Positions 33,605-42,174 of a stretch of DNA of 64,000 nucleotides are shown here, piece after piece (position 1 is the first letter of the stretch; every line of letters starts with the position of its first letter). This DNA is from Fuerstiella marisgermanici (lineage in GTDB: Bacteria > Planctomycetota > Planctomycetia > Planctomycetales > Planctomycetaceae). The stretch lies in NCBI RefSeq assembly GCF_001983935.1, contig NZ_CP017641.1:4898001-4962000 (forward strand), in the 5' to 3' direction. The notes beneath the pieces are model-generated. The model had not been told where the DNA came from and did no database searches. It worked only from the letters and a program-made list of their open reading frames with translations. The translations under genes were made by a program, and so were the position numbers.

Positions 33605-35725
33605 ATGGCAGAAATGATTCAGGGCGAACGGCCCATCGGCGTGGAAACTCCTCTTGGAACGGACGTCCTTGTGCTGACGTCCTTTGCTGGCGAAGAACGT
33701 ATTTCCGGTCTGTTTTCGTTCGAACTGCAACTGATGTCCGAACGGGGCGACATCAAGCCGGACGAGATTGTCGGTCAAAACATCGACTTCTACATTCGTT
33801 TTCCGGACGGCGAGCCTCGCTACTTTAATGGCCACGTCAATCGGTTCACGTACCGCGGCAAAGGCGACCGGGCTCACATTTACCAGGCTCATGTCGTGCC
33901 GTGGTTCTGGTTCCTGACCAAAGGGGCCGACTGCAAAGTGCATGAAACGGGAAGTCAACAAAGTGCGCAGGACATCATCGACGGACTGCTCGGCGAGCTG
34001 GGCTACACCGACTATAAATGGGACCTCAAACGCACGCCTGAGAAACGCGACTACTGCGTTCAGTACCGCGAAACTCACTACGATTTCATTACCCGACTTC
34101 TGGCCGAAGAAGGAATTTACTACTACTTCAAGCATGAGCAGGGCAAGCATGAACTGGTCATGACGGATCACGTGGGCGGTGTGTTTGATTGCGAAGATGC
34201 CGAGGTGCAGCTTCTTTCAAACCTGGCTCAGCCCGAACTGACAGACAACCTGTCGTCGTGGAATCACGACTACGAATTCACAACGGGCAAGTTCGCTCAC
34301 ACCGACTACGACTTCGAAAAGCCGTCGACAAAACTGCTGGTCACGAAGGACACCCTGATCTCACTGCCAGACATCAAAAAGCATGAGGTCTACGATTTTC
34401 CTGGCGACTACCTCGACAAAGGACTGGGCGACGGTCTTGCCAAACTGCGAATGGAAGCCGAAGAAGCCGGGTTCGATTCGGTCACGGGTAGCAGTGAATG
34501 CCGATCGTTTTCACCCGGCGGCCGCTTTGAGGTGGTCGACCATCACAACGATGGCGAGAAAGGTGGGAAGTGGGTTCTGACGGCCGTTCAGCACACGGCA
34601 GACCAGGGCGGCAACTATTTCGGCGGCGGCACGCATTCGGACGACATCTACAAGAATCAGTTTAAGTGCATTCCAGCCGAAGTCGTATTTCGTCCACCGT
34701 TTCGCCCAAAGCCGCGCGTGCATGGCATCCAGTCAGCCGTTGTGGTTGGGCCGTCCGGCGACGAGATCTACACCGACGAGTTTGGACGCATCAAAGTTCA
34801 GTTCCAATGGGACCGGCTGGGAGCGGCCGACGACAAGAGCAGCTTCTGGGTACGAGTCATGACGCCGTGGGCAGGTGCCAACTGGGGCATGGTTCACATC
34901 CCTCGCATTGGCCACGAAGTCATTATCGACTTTCTGGATGGTGACCCGGACCGTCCCGTGATGACGGGCATGGTCTACAACAAAGAGAACATGCCTCCCT
35001 ATGGCCTGCCCGACAACATGACTCAGTCGGGCATCAAGTCACGTAGCTCAAAAGGAGGCGGCGCGGCCAACTTCAACGAAATTCGTTTCGAAGACAAGAT
35101 GGGCAGCGAAGAGGTCTACATTCACGCTGAAAAAGACAAGAACGAAGTGGTTGAGAACGATCACACGGTCAGCGTGGGCCACGACGAAACGATGGACGTC
35201 GGTAACGACCGAACTCGAACGGTGGGCAACGACGAAAAAGTAGACGTTGTCAACAACCGAACCCGCACTGTCGGCAGCAACGAGAGCGTGACGGTCGGAA
35301 AAATGAGGACTCACACGGTCGGCATTAACGAAGCGATCACCGTCGGCGCGTCGCAGGAAGTCACAGTTGGCGCCGCACAGGCAATTACGGTGGGAGCCAA
35401 TCAAGCGACGACCATTGGCGTCAATCAATCGAATGAAGTCGGCAAGGACCAATCGGTCGAAGTCGGTGACAATCAGACGACACAGATCGGCAAGGACCAG
35501 TCGATCACCATTGGCGACAATCAGACGATTCAGATCGGCAAAAAGTTGTCCATCAACGTCGGCGACGAAATCTCAATCGTCACTGGCAAGGCGAAGCTGG
35601 TGATGAAAAAAGACGGCACGATTCTGATCAGCGGTAAAGACATCACTGTCGAAGGAAAAGGCAAGATCAACGTCAAGGCGTCGAAAGATATCGTCATGAA
35701 GGGCAAGAAAATCCTGCAGAACTAA
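33605..35725 (+). CDS. vgrG: VgrG spike protein, second copy
   Basis: 706 residues (MAEMIQGERPIGVETPLGTD). Over the first 500 residues it is highly similar to the first VgrG; it shares YRETHYDFITRLLAEEGIYY, YTDEFGRIKVQFQWDR, WVRVMTPWAGANWGMVHIPR and the GDPDRPVMTG region. The needle differs: about 15 copies of an eight-residue repeat of type T-V-G-x-N/D-x-x (for example TRTVGNDEKV, ITVGANQATT, TQIGKDQSIT) form a long beta-helix, ending in a Lys-rich tail (KDITVEGKGKINVKASKDIV). No effector domain is fused. Two spikes with the same base and different needles suggest two delivery cargos for one tube. Confidence 0.93.
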   Translation: MAEMIQGERPIGVETPLGTDVLVLTSFAGEERISGLFSFELQLMSERGDIKPDEIVGQNIDFYIRFPDGEPRYFNGHVNRFTYRGKGDRAHIYQAHVVPWFWFLTKGADCKVHETGSQQSAQDIIDGLLGELGYTDYKWDLKRTPEKRDYCVQYRETHYDFITRLLAEEGIYYYFKHEQGKHELVMTDHVGGVFDCEDAEVQLLSNLAQPELTDNLSSWNHDYEFTTGKFAHTDYDFEKPSTKLLVTKDTLISLPDIKKHEVYDFPGDYLDKGLGDGLAKLRMEAEEAGFDSVTGSSECRSFSPGGRFEVVDHHNDGEKGGKWVLTAVQHTADQGGNYFGGGTHSDDIYKNQFKCIPAEVVFRPPFRPKPRVHGIQSAVVVGPSGDEIYTDEFGRIKVQFQWDRLGAADDKSSFWVRVMTPWAGANWGMVHIPRIGHEVIIDFLDGDPDRPVMTGMVYNKENMPPYGLPDNMTQSGIKSRSSKGGGAANFNEIRFEDKMGSEEVYIHAEKDKNEVVENDHTVSVGHDETMDVGNDRTRTVGNDEKVDVVNNRTRTVGSNESVTVGKMRTHTVGINEAITVGASQEVTVGAAQAITVGANQATTIGVNQSNEVGKDQSVEVGDNQTTQIGKDQSITIGDNQTIQIGKKLSINVGDEISIVTGKAKLVMKKDGTILISGKDITVEGKGKINVKASKDIVMKGKKILQN

Positions 35726-36131
35726 CCTGACATCGACGTGGTCAAACTTACTGCGACTGCGCTGTGAAGCCCCTGGCCAGACCAGTGCACTTCGTGCAGG
35801 TGGGTTATCAGTTTTTTTCACCTGCTTCTGCCCAATTGCGGGCTTCTGCGCACTACGCGAAAGACTGTACACCGAACTCGGGTGGACGCCATTGAAACAG
35901 CTGAGAACACTGCGATGGAAGGCCTGGCGGATCAGCGGCGCGGTAATCGTCGTCAGCGCTCAGCAACTGAGTGCGGTCGGTGTCGCTCGGTGCGAATACA
36001 GAACCTGAGACCCGGTGAGGCGTCTCGTACGACTCATAAAACACTGTCGGCGGTATGGTCGAACGCGAGGGATTATAGCTGCAGTGGAAGAATTACAGCC
36101 GCTTCCCTTTGGTTGTGGACGGATCGGTGGG
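35726..36131. other. Intergenic region before the first IS256 copy
   Basis: 406 bp without a gene. It contains a perfect 7-bp inverted repeat GCAGGTG (35796-35802) / CACCTGC (35819-35825) whose loop includes a run of seven T; it could reduce read-through from vgrG2, but it is not a standard terminator. Confidence 0.45.
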
Positions 36132-37574
36132 GAGCAATTGTCAAATGTTGTGTTTTGGGTTTTTGATTTAGGCGGCGATATCATCCTGCATGATTCCGTC
36201 TTTGAAGGAACGTCCTTCGATGACGAGTGTGATCTTTTCGTGGCAGTTGAGTCGTCTCCATTTCTTCGATGCTGACTGAGCCAGCTTGAACATCATCGCT
36301 AAGCTCGCCCGTCTTGTTCCGCTGCCTTTGGTCTTGCGGTGACGAAGGCGGATCGTCGCGAAGGTGGATTCGATCGGGTTGGTTGTCCGCAAGTGGCTCC
36401 AGTGTTCGGCCGGGAAATCGTAGAACGTCAGCAGCTCGTCGCGGTCCTTCTTCAGGCAATCGCAAGCCGCTGCATACTTCGCACCGTACTTTTCAATGAA
36501 TTTATCGAACGCTTTGTTCGCATCGTCCTTCGTTTCTGCCTGCCAGATTTCGTGCAGGTCGCCTTTCGCTTTGGGTTGAACGCTCTTAGGCATCTTGTTG
36601 AGAACATTGGCCGTCTTGTGAACCCAACAGCGTTGTTCACGAGTCTCGGGGAATACTTTGCGGATCGCGGCCCAGAAGCCAAGCGCACCATCGCCAACGG
36701 CAACCTTCGGTGACAATTGCAGGCCACGTTGCTTCAAGTCGACCAGTAACTCGCACCAGCTCTGCTCGCTCTCGCGGTAACCGTCCAGCACCGCGATCAA
36801 TTCTTTCTGGCCTTCCGGCGTAGCCCCCATCAGCACCAGCAAACACTGCTTTTTATTGGCGTCATCCTCCAGTCGGACCTTCGCGTGAATGCCGTCGGCC
36901 CAGATGTAAACGTACTGCTTGTTCGATAGATCCCGCTTGCTCCAGTCATCGTATTCGCTGCACCACTGATCCTTGAGCCGGCAAACCACGTTGGGACTCA
37001 GCCCGGCGGCCCGCTCGCCGACGAGCGACTGCAACGCCTCGTTGAAGTCACCCGTGGAAATTCCTTTGAGGTAAAGCCAGGGGATGAGTTCTTCAATGGC
37101 CTTCGTTTTTCGCAGATAGCTCGGAAGCACGCTTGGCGAGAAAGCCACCCGTTTTTCGCGATCAGGATCGTTGTCGCGGACACGCCCCTGAGTGACCGGA
37201 ATCGCTCCGGCACCGGTGAGGATGTCCCGCTCCGGAAGGCTTCCGTTCTTGACGACCAGTCGCCGGCCGTGCTCGTCAGTCCGATCCGCATGCATGGCGA
37301 CGAACGCATCCACCTCGGCATCGACTGCGGTTTGTAGCATCCGCCTGGCTCCCTCACGGACAATCTCGTCGAGCGGACTTCGCTCGTCGAACTGAGCCCG
37401 AAAGGAAATCACTTCGGGATCGAGCGCTTGACCCACTGGCACTTTGGTTCGGTCTGTTTTAGTCTTGCTCATAGCGTATTCCTTTGCCCACTTCGGGCCG
37501 TTGGAGAGGAGAAGTTCCAACAGGATGCGCCACCTTTCTCATTCACTCAAGAACACAACTTTCGACAATAACTC
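36132..37574 (-). mobile_element. IS256-family insertion sequence, copy 1
   Basis: 1443 bp, bounded by imperfect inverted repeats GAGCAATTGTCAAATG (36132 onward) and, on the other strand, GAGTTATTGTCGAAAG (from 37574). It appears identical to copy 2 over its whole length. The flanks ATCGGTGGG (36123-36131) and GGTGGTGGG (37575-37583) agree at only 6 of 9 positions, so a clean target duplication is missing. That suggests an older insertion, a deletion or a recombination event. Confidence 0.88.
36168..37472 (-). CDS. IS256-family (Mutator-type) transposase, copy 1
   Basis: 434 residues from the ATG at 37472 (MSKTKTDRTKVPVGQALDPE), chosen because AAAGGAA lies 6-8 bases upstream; an upstream in-frame ATG (37520) lies near the IS end. 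The DDE nuclease shows YIWADGIHAKVRLE (first Asp), VAVGDGALGFWAAI (second Asp), the CWVHKTANVLNKMP (C-x2-H) block and TNPIESTFATIRLRHRKTKG (Glu). All catalytic residues are intact, so it should be active in cut-and-paste or copy-out transposition. Its sequence is identical to the copy at 38061. Confidence 0.94.
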   Translation of the reverse strand: MSKTKTDRTKVPVGQALDPEVISFRAQFDERSPLDEIVREGARRMLQTAVDAEVDAFVAMHADRTDEHGRRLVVKNGSLPERDILTGAGAIPVTQGRVRDNDPDREKRVAFSPSVLPSYLRKTKAIEELIPWLYLKGISTGDFNEALQSLVGERAAGLSPNVVCRLKDQWCSEYDDWSKRDLSNKQYVYIWADGIHAKVRLEDDANKKQCLLVLMGATPEGQKELIAVLDGYRESEQSWCELLVDLKQRGLQLSPKVAVGDGALGFWAAIRKVFPETREQRCWVHKTANVLNKMPKSVQPKAKGDLHEIWQAETKDDANKAFDKFIEKYGAKYAAACDCLKKDRDELLTFYDFPAEHWSHLRTTNPIESTFATIRLRHRKTKGSGTRRASLAMMFKLAQSASKKWRRLNCHEKITLVIEGRSFKDGIMQDDIAA

Positions 37575-37730
37575 GGTGGTGGGAATTGGCCCACATAGGA
37601 CAATTACCGATTTCCGCGGCGCCAAGCCAGGGAGATTCGCTGTCGTCGCTCTGATTGATCGCCGCCCGGCATTTCGCTGATAGCCGCGAGCCCAATTCAG
37701 CCATGGAACGCATTTGCAGGATGAAGCGAA

Positions 37731-37785
37731 TAAAAAAAGGCGGAAGGAGGCAAGGTACGGGGCACGAACCTAGACCTCCTCCGCC
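37731..37785 (-). terminator. Rho-independent terminator
   Basis: On the minus strand GGCGGAGGAGG (37785-37775) pairs with CCTCCTTCCGCC (37750-37739) with one bulged T and is followed by TTTTTTTA (37738-37731). The 24-base loop has an inner AGGT/ACCT pairing. The long T-run and GC-rich stem make this convincing, although the loop is larger than usual. Confidence 0.65.
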
Positions 37786-38010
37786 GCCTCCCCAAGGGGA
37801 GGTTTGCTCATCTGGCAGGTCGCGTTGACCACTCAGAGTTGTGCTTTGAGCCTGTCAGCGAGACAAGGTAGTAATCGAGCCAACCAAACAGTTCTTGCGA
37901 CAATTCCCTTCGGGTAAGGGAAACCACCTACTCATAAGCTGGACTGGTTTACGCAGCCCGAACAGTCTTCCATGGCCGCCACCCGGGTTCCGCGAGAGAA
38001 AAGTGCATCT
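37731..38010 (-). ncRNA. Candidate small RNA of unknown family
   Basis: About 280 bases on the minus strand that lack a credible reading frame, contain several self-complementary stretches (GGGTGGCGGCC, TTCCCTTACCCGAAGGGAA, CCTCCCCTTGGGGAGG) and end in the terminator at 37731. Key motifs of tmRNA, RNase P RNA and SRP RNA were looked for and not seen; 6S RNA cannot be excluded. Copy 2 of the IS lies only about 15 bp upstream, so the native promoter may be displaced. Existence is inferred from structure only. Confidence 0.3.
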
Positions 38011-38024
38011 TGTTATGCATGTTC

Positions 38025-39467
38025 GAGCAATTGTCAAATGTTGTGTTTTGGGTTTTTGATTTAGGCGGCGATATCATCCTGCATGATTCCGTCTTTGAAG
38101 GAACGTCCTTCGATGACGAGTGTGATCTTTTCGTGGCAGTTGAGTCGTCTCCATTTCTTCGATGCTGACTGAGCCAGCTTGAACATCATCGCTAAGCTCG
38201 CCCGTCTTGTTCCGCTGCCTTTGGTCTTGCGGTGACGAAGGCGGATCGTCGCGAAGGTGGATTCGATCGGGTTGGTTGTCCGCAAGTGGCTCCAGTGTTC
38301 GGCCGGGAAATCGTAGAACGTCAGCAGCTCGTCGCGGTCCTTCTTCAGGCAATCGCAAGCCGCTGCATACTTCGCACCGTACTTTTCAATGAATTTATCG
38401 AACGCTTTGTTCGCATCGTCCTTCGTTTCTGCCTGCCAGATTTCGTGCAGGTCGCCTTTCGCTTTGGGTTGAACGCTCTTAGGCATCTTGTTGAGAACAT
38501 TGGCCGTCTTGTGAACCCAACAGCGTTGTTCACGAGTCTCGGGGAATACTTTGCGGATCGCGGCCCAGAAGCCAAGCGCACCATCGCCAACGGCAACCTT
38601 CGGTGACAATTGCAGGCCACGTTGCTTCAAGTCGACCAGTAACTCGCACCAGCTCTGCTCGCTCTCGCGGTAACCGTCCAGCACCGCGATCAATTCTTTC
38701 TGGCCTTCCGGCGTAGCCCCCATCAGCACCAGCAAACACTGCTTTTTATTGGCGTCATCCTCCAGTCGGACCTTCGCGTGAATGCCGTCGGCCCAGATGT
38801 AAACGTACTGCTTGTTCGATAGATCCCGCTTGCTCCAGTCATCGTATTCGCTGCACCACTGATCCTTGAGCCGGCAAACCACGTTGGGACTCAGCCCGGC
38901 GGCCCGCTCGCCGACGAGCGACTGCAACGCCTCGTTGAAGTCACCCGTGGAAATTCCTTTGAGGTAAAGCCAGGGGATGAGTTCTTCAATGGCCTTCGTT
39001 TTTCGCAGATAGCTCGGAAGCACGCTTGGCGAGAAAGCCACCCGTTTTTCGCGATCAGGATCGTTGTCGCGGACACGCCCCTGAGTGACCGGAATCGCTC
39101 CGGCACCGGTGAGGATGTCCCGCTCCGGAAGGCTTCCGTTCTTGACGACCAGTCGCCGGCCGTGCTCGTCAGTCCGATCCGCATGCATGGCGACGAACGC
39201 ATCCACCTCGGCATCGACTGCGGTTTGTAGCATCCGCCTGGCTCCCTCACGGACAATCTCGTCGAGCGGACTTCGCTCGTCGAACTGAGCCCGAAAGGAA
39301 ATCACTTCGGGATCGAGCGCTTGACCCACTGGCACTTTGGTTCGGTCTGTTTTAGTCTTGCTCATAGCGTATTCCTTTGCCCACTTCGGGCCGTTGGAGA
39401 GGAGAAGTTCCAACAGGATGCGCCACCTTTCTCATTCACTCAAGAACACAACTTTCGACAATAACTC
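38025..39467 (-). mobile_element. IS256-family insertion sequence, copy 2
   Basis: 1443 bp with the same ends as copy 1 (GAGCAATTGTCAAATG from 38025; GAGTTATTGTCGAAAG on the other strand from 39467). It is flanked by a perfect 9-bp target duplication TGCATGTTC (38016-38024 and 39468-39476), which fixes the ends and shows a recent simple insertion. It is in the same orientation as copy 1. Confidence 0.95.
38061..39365 (-). CDS. IS256-family (Mutator-type) transposase, copy 2
   Basis: 434 residues, identical in sequence to the transposase at 36168-37472, with the same ATG (39365) and ribosome site. The catalytic Asp, Asp and Glu blocks are intact (YIWADGIH, VGDGALGF, NPIESTFA). Together with the perfect target duplication this suggests that copy 2 arose recently, probably by transposition of copy 1 or of another identical copy. 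Confidence 0.94.
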   Translation of the reverse strand: MSKTKTDRTKVPVGQALDPEVISFRAQFDERSPLDEIVREGARRMLQTAVDAEVDAFVAMHADRTDEHGRRLVVKNGSLPERDILTGAGAIPVTQGRVRDNDPDREKRVAFSPSVLPSYLRKTKAIEELIPWLYLKGISTGDFNEALQSLVGERAAGLSPNVVCRLKDQWCSEYDDWSKRDLSNKQYVYIWADGIHAKVRLEDDANKKQCLLVLMGATPEGQKELIAVLDGYRESEQSWCELLVDLKQRGLQLSPKVAVGDGALGFWAAIRKVFPETREQRCWVHKTANVLNKMPKSVQPKAKGDLHEIWQAETKDDANKAFDKFIEKYGAKYAAACDCLKKDRDELLTFYDFPAEHWSHLRTTNPIESTFATIRLRHRKTKGSGTRRASLAMMFKLAQSASKKWRRLNCHEKITLVIEGRSFKDGIMQDDIAA

Positions 39468-39651
39468 TGCATGTTCGTTGACTTCCCGCAACATTTCGGA
39501 GGCCGATGAAGCAGAAAAATGTCGCGTCGTGACGACATCTTCTCAGAACCCACGGTAGTTCCCCCCAAACATGTGGCCGCACCTGGCAAAATCCGCACGC
39601 TCAGAATCGTCGACCTAGTCTTCAGAAAATCGCGATCACCGGGCCACATCA

Positions 39652-40197
39652 ATGCTTCACCAACGAGACACAAGAATAGTTGCCGAGGTATCTCGTCTTG
39701 ATGCCGCACTGGACGCTCTTGTCTCACAGTGGCTGCAGCAGCTCGACCAGAATCCGACAGCTGTACCGACGGCCGGACAGTCAGGTTTCCCAATGCGCCA
39801 AGCTGACCTCTGGCGATGCCCAACGGCATCTCGCAACGTCGTGAACGCTCAACTTCGCATCGCACAACTGCGGCAAAACCTCGAACAACGCCTCACTGAT
39901 AGCCCACCGGAAAATCCAGCTCCGACACCTCGACCGCCCATGTCCAATGCAGAAAGCATGGCCTCGGATGCGGCGATCATTCAACGATTCGTCGATCGAA
40001 ACCTGGCCAACGGCTTGAGTCCCGACACCGCCTATCACACAGCGTGTGAAGAACTGCAGAAAATTTGTGAATTCCCCTGGGACGCATTCCACTTCGATAT
40101 GCAAAGCAAGAGAGTGCTGGTCAGAGCCGAAACTCCAACCAGCACAAGCACGGCTCATGAGCGCACTCCCTCGGAAGATGGCAAAACCACCCGGTGA
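39652..40197 (+). CDS. Hypothetical protein
   Basis: 181 residues, possible start MLHQRDTRIVAEVSRLDAAL; no good ribosome site. It has a predicted N-terminal helical pair (VSQWLQQLDQNP; VVNAQLRIAQLRQNLEQRL), a Pro-rich linker (PPENPAPTPRPP) and a C-terminal helix-rich part (IIQRFVDRNLANGLSPDTAY, HTACEELQKICEFPWDAFHF). A 145-residue frame on the other strand covers the same DNA but looks less protein-like. No family was recognised. It lies between IS256 copy 2 and the convergent respiratory cluster. Confidence 0.45.
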   Translation: MLHQRDTRIVAEVSRLDAALDALVSQWLQQLDQNPTAVPTAGQSGFPMRQADLWRCPTASRNVVNAQLRIAQLRQNLEQRLTDSPPENPAPTPRPPMSNAESMASDAAIIQRFVDRNLANGLSPDTAYHTACEELQKICEFPWDAFHFDMQSKRVLVRAETPTSTSTAHERTPSEDGKTTR

Positions 40198-40462
40198 GGT
40201 TGCCGCACACATTCCCATAGTGCAGACCCTGTGTCTGCAAAAAGATCACGAGGATTGGGCGAAGTGCGTAGTATTACCCAGAGCGTTTTAGGCGTTGTGC
40301 CGCAACTGCTTCGTCCGCGTATTCAACGGGGAGTTGCAACAAATCGACAGCGTCGGACAGGATTCTGCTGAGAGTGCTCCGCCGGTAGACCTTCCGATTG
40401 GAATGCCCCGGCTGGACGCACGGCAGACAGTGCCGACCTGAAGCAAACCAGGCCAGCCGCAA

Positions 40463-40903
40463 CTATTCAGTGGGCTGTTCGTCGACCGAATTTTCCGCGT
40501 GTGCAGCCGCGTCGTTGTGTTCTGCCGCGTCTTCTTCGTGCTCTGCATGAGCGGCGTGATATTCGTCCATTTCTTCGCCCCAGTGCACAACCTGCGGTGC
40601 GGTTGTCGTGTAATACGCGACGCCAATGTCGGGCATAAGAGCCAGGGGCAGACCAATGGCCAGAATCGTTGTCGGAGCGAGGAGCACGTACTTCCAGTTG
40701 CCTTCAAACTTCAGGTGCATGAAGAACATCATCACGCACAAAGCCTTTGCCATCGCTACCGCCAGCACGAGGACGATCACCACATTGTGAGATACGAACA
40801 TGCCCATACCGTCGAATACAACAGACAGGGCTGTGAAACCGCACAGAGCTGCAAACACGTAAAGGTAGTTGACGCTGTGGGCACTATGGTCGTCGTGTGC
40901 CAT
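40463..40903 (-). CDS. coxD: Cytochrome c oxidase subunit IV (prokaryotic type)
   Basis: 146 residues with three membrane helices: VNYLYVFAALCGFTALSVVF, VVIVLVLAVAMAKALCVMMF and VLLAPTTILAIGLPLALMP. FFMHLKFEGNWKYVLL is the classical subunit IV/CyoD motif. The cytoplasmic or periplasmic tail after residue 110 is highly acidic and His/Ala-rich (HAAHAEHEEDAAEHNDAAAH), an addition to the usual short tail. The subunit stabilises the oxidase core. It is the last gene of the minus-strand respiratory cluster, 118 bp behind coxC. Confidence 0.87.
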   Translation of the reverse strand: MAHDDHSAHSVNYLYVFAALCGFTALSVVFDGMGMFVSHNVVIVLVLAVAMAKALCVMMFFMHLKFEGNWKYVLLAPTTILAIGLPLALMPDIGVAYYTTTAPQVVHWGEEMDEYHAAHAEHEEDAAEHNDAAAHAENSVDEQPTE

Positions 40904-41021
40904 GATATTTTCCGTTCAAAATCAGCAGGGGCTATTTGCTGGTCTGATACTTGCGAAAGGTGCTACGTAAAAAGCGTAGACGCCACCCAGAGAATGAAAC
41001 ACTACTGAGACTGCAAAGAAG

Positions 41022-42059
41022 CTAAACGATATACAGCAGTGGGAACAGGAAGATCCAGACAAGGTCCACAAAGTGCCAGTACAGGCCGCTGTTCTCCACC
41101 CAGTCTGTGTAGGTAGCGTCCAGTTTATTCCATCTCAGCAGCGGAACCGCGAACAGAATCATGCCCACAATCACGTGAATGGCGTGGAACCCAGTCATCA
41201 GAAAATAGATAGAAGCAAACAGGTTGCCGTACAAAACCGGATGCGGATCAAGCACACCCGCTGCAACAGCCGGTCCATACCCTTCGTCGGCTTTCAGATC
41301 TTTCAGATAGTTCACCACTTCTGTGTAGGTCAGTTTTGGAAGAGACTCGCCCTCTTCCAGATCGGCGCGAGCCGCGAGATAAGCAGGGCCGGCTGCGGCT
41401 GGCACTTCTGTGAGCGACACGTTTGCGACGTTGTGCTGATGTAGGTTGCTCCACTTGCTGTAGAGTTCAACATCGACCGCCGCTGTGGCTTTGAGGTCTT
41501 CGTCGCCTTCCTCACCTTTCGCGAAGATGTCCAGCTGTGCACTGACATTGGCGAGGTCGGCGGCCTGAGGAACGTCGACAACTTCAGCGTCTGTGTAGAC
41601 GGCAAAGCGTTCTCGGACGACTTCCTCAAGTTGGCGGTCGACCTTATTAATGGCCTGCCCGGGAGTTTCCGCGACTTTGCCGGGCAGAATTTCGTGTGTG
41701 AACTTACCAGCGTATTCAACGCCCTTAATCCCCAGGAAGACGAAGGCCAGCAGCATCGTAAGACAAAGCCACTTGCGAGCGTCTGCAAACTTCTTCTTTG
41801 CCATGGCTTCGTGAGCCAGTACAACAAAGTAGCTCGACACGATCAACACAAACGTATTCACGCCACCCGCCAACAGCAGGATGTGTGTGTCCTCGTACGA
41901 CGTCGGCCAACCGGGCGAACCAATTCGCAGCACGATGTACGAACCGATAAACGCGGTGAAGAACATGATTTCCGTGCCGAGGAACAACCATAATCCGAGT
42001 TTTGAATTCGGAATCGGGATGCCCATCTTCAGAGCGGAAGGTTGTGGACTGTGTGACAT
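41022..42059 (-). CDS. coxC: Cytochrome c oxidase subunit III with a large internal insertion
   Basis: 345 residues, compared with about 200-260 in usual subunit III. The start has [20 protein letters not shown] (first helix) and [20 protein letters not shown]. After [20 protein letters not shown] comes a soluble stretch of about 140 residues (roughly 120-260: [60 protein letters not shown]). The membrane part then resumes with [20 protein letters not shown] (conserved helix with His) and [20 protein letters not shown], the standard C-terminus. Subunit III lies beside CoxA and helps proton supply and stability. The insertion sits where helices are normally linked by a short loop, probably on the periplasmic side. 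Confidence 0.9.
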   Translation of the reverse strand: MSHSPQPSALKMGIPIPNSKLGLWLFLGTEIMFFTAFIGSYIVLRIGSPGWPTSYEDTHILLLAGGVNTFVLIVSSYFVVLAHEAMAKKKFADARKWLCLTMLLAFVFLGIKGVEYAGKFTHEILPGKVAETPGQAINKVDRQLEEVVRERFAVYTDAEVVDVPQAADLANVSAQLDIFAKGEEGDEDLKATAAVDVELYSKWSNLHQHNVANVSLTEVPAAAGPAYLAARADLEEGESLPKLTYTEVVNYLKDLKADEGYGPAVAAGVLDPHPVLYGNLFASIYFLMTGFHAIHVIVGMILFAVPLLRWNKLDATYTDWVENSGLYWHFVDLVWIFLFPLLYIV

Positions 42060-42174
42060 GATTTTGAGATCAACAGGCGTTTTTTGTGAACTCGCAAATG
42101 CGAGGAATCATTTTTGAGTGGTACGGGCTGACAACAGGCGATGACTGGAATCACTGCCATACTGGTGAGACTCG

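Larger units (their letters stand above)
37575..38024. other. 450-bp segment between the two IS256 copies
   Basis: No credible protein gene. The minus strand holds a possible small-RNA transcript ending in a terminator (37785-37731), listed separately. Several short hairpins are visible, for example CCCTT-ACCCG-AAGGG near 37900-37920. The segment has normal GC and no similarity to other parts of the window. Confidence 0.5.

Noticed and set aside
35150-35560. DNA repeat array in the second vgrG as a CRISPR
   Set aside because: The units are 24-nt coding repeats of a beta-helix, vary in sequence, and lack spacer structure.
36132-39467. A composite transposon carrying an accessory gene between the IS256 copies
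   Set aside because: The outer flanks (ATCGGTGGG and TGCATGTTC) do not match as a target duplication, and the 450 bp inside has no protein gene.
39781-40218. 145-residue minus-strand frame opposite the hypothetical gene at 39652
   Set aside because: The plus-strand frame has more protein-like helices and linker composition; both cannot be right, and neither is strong.
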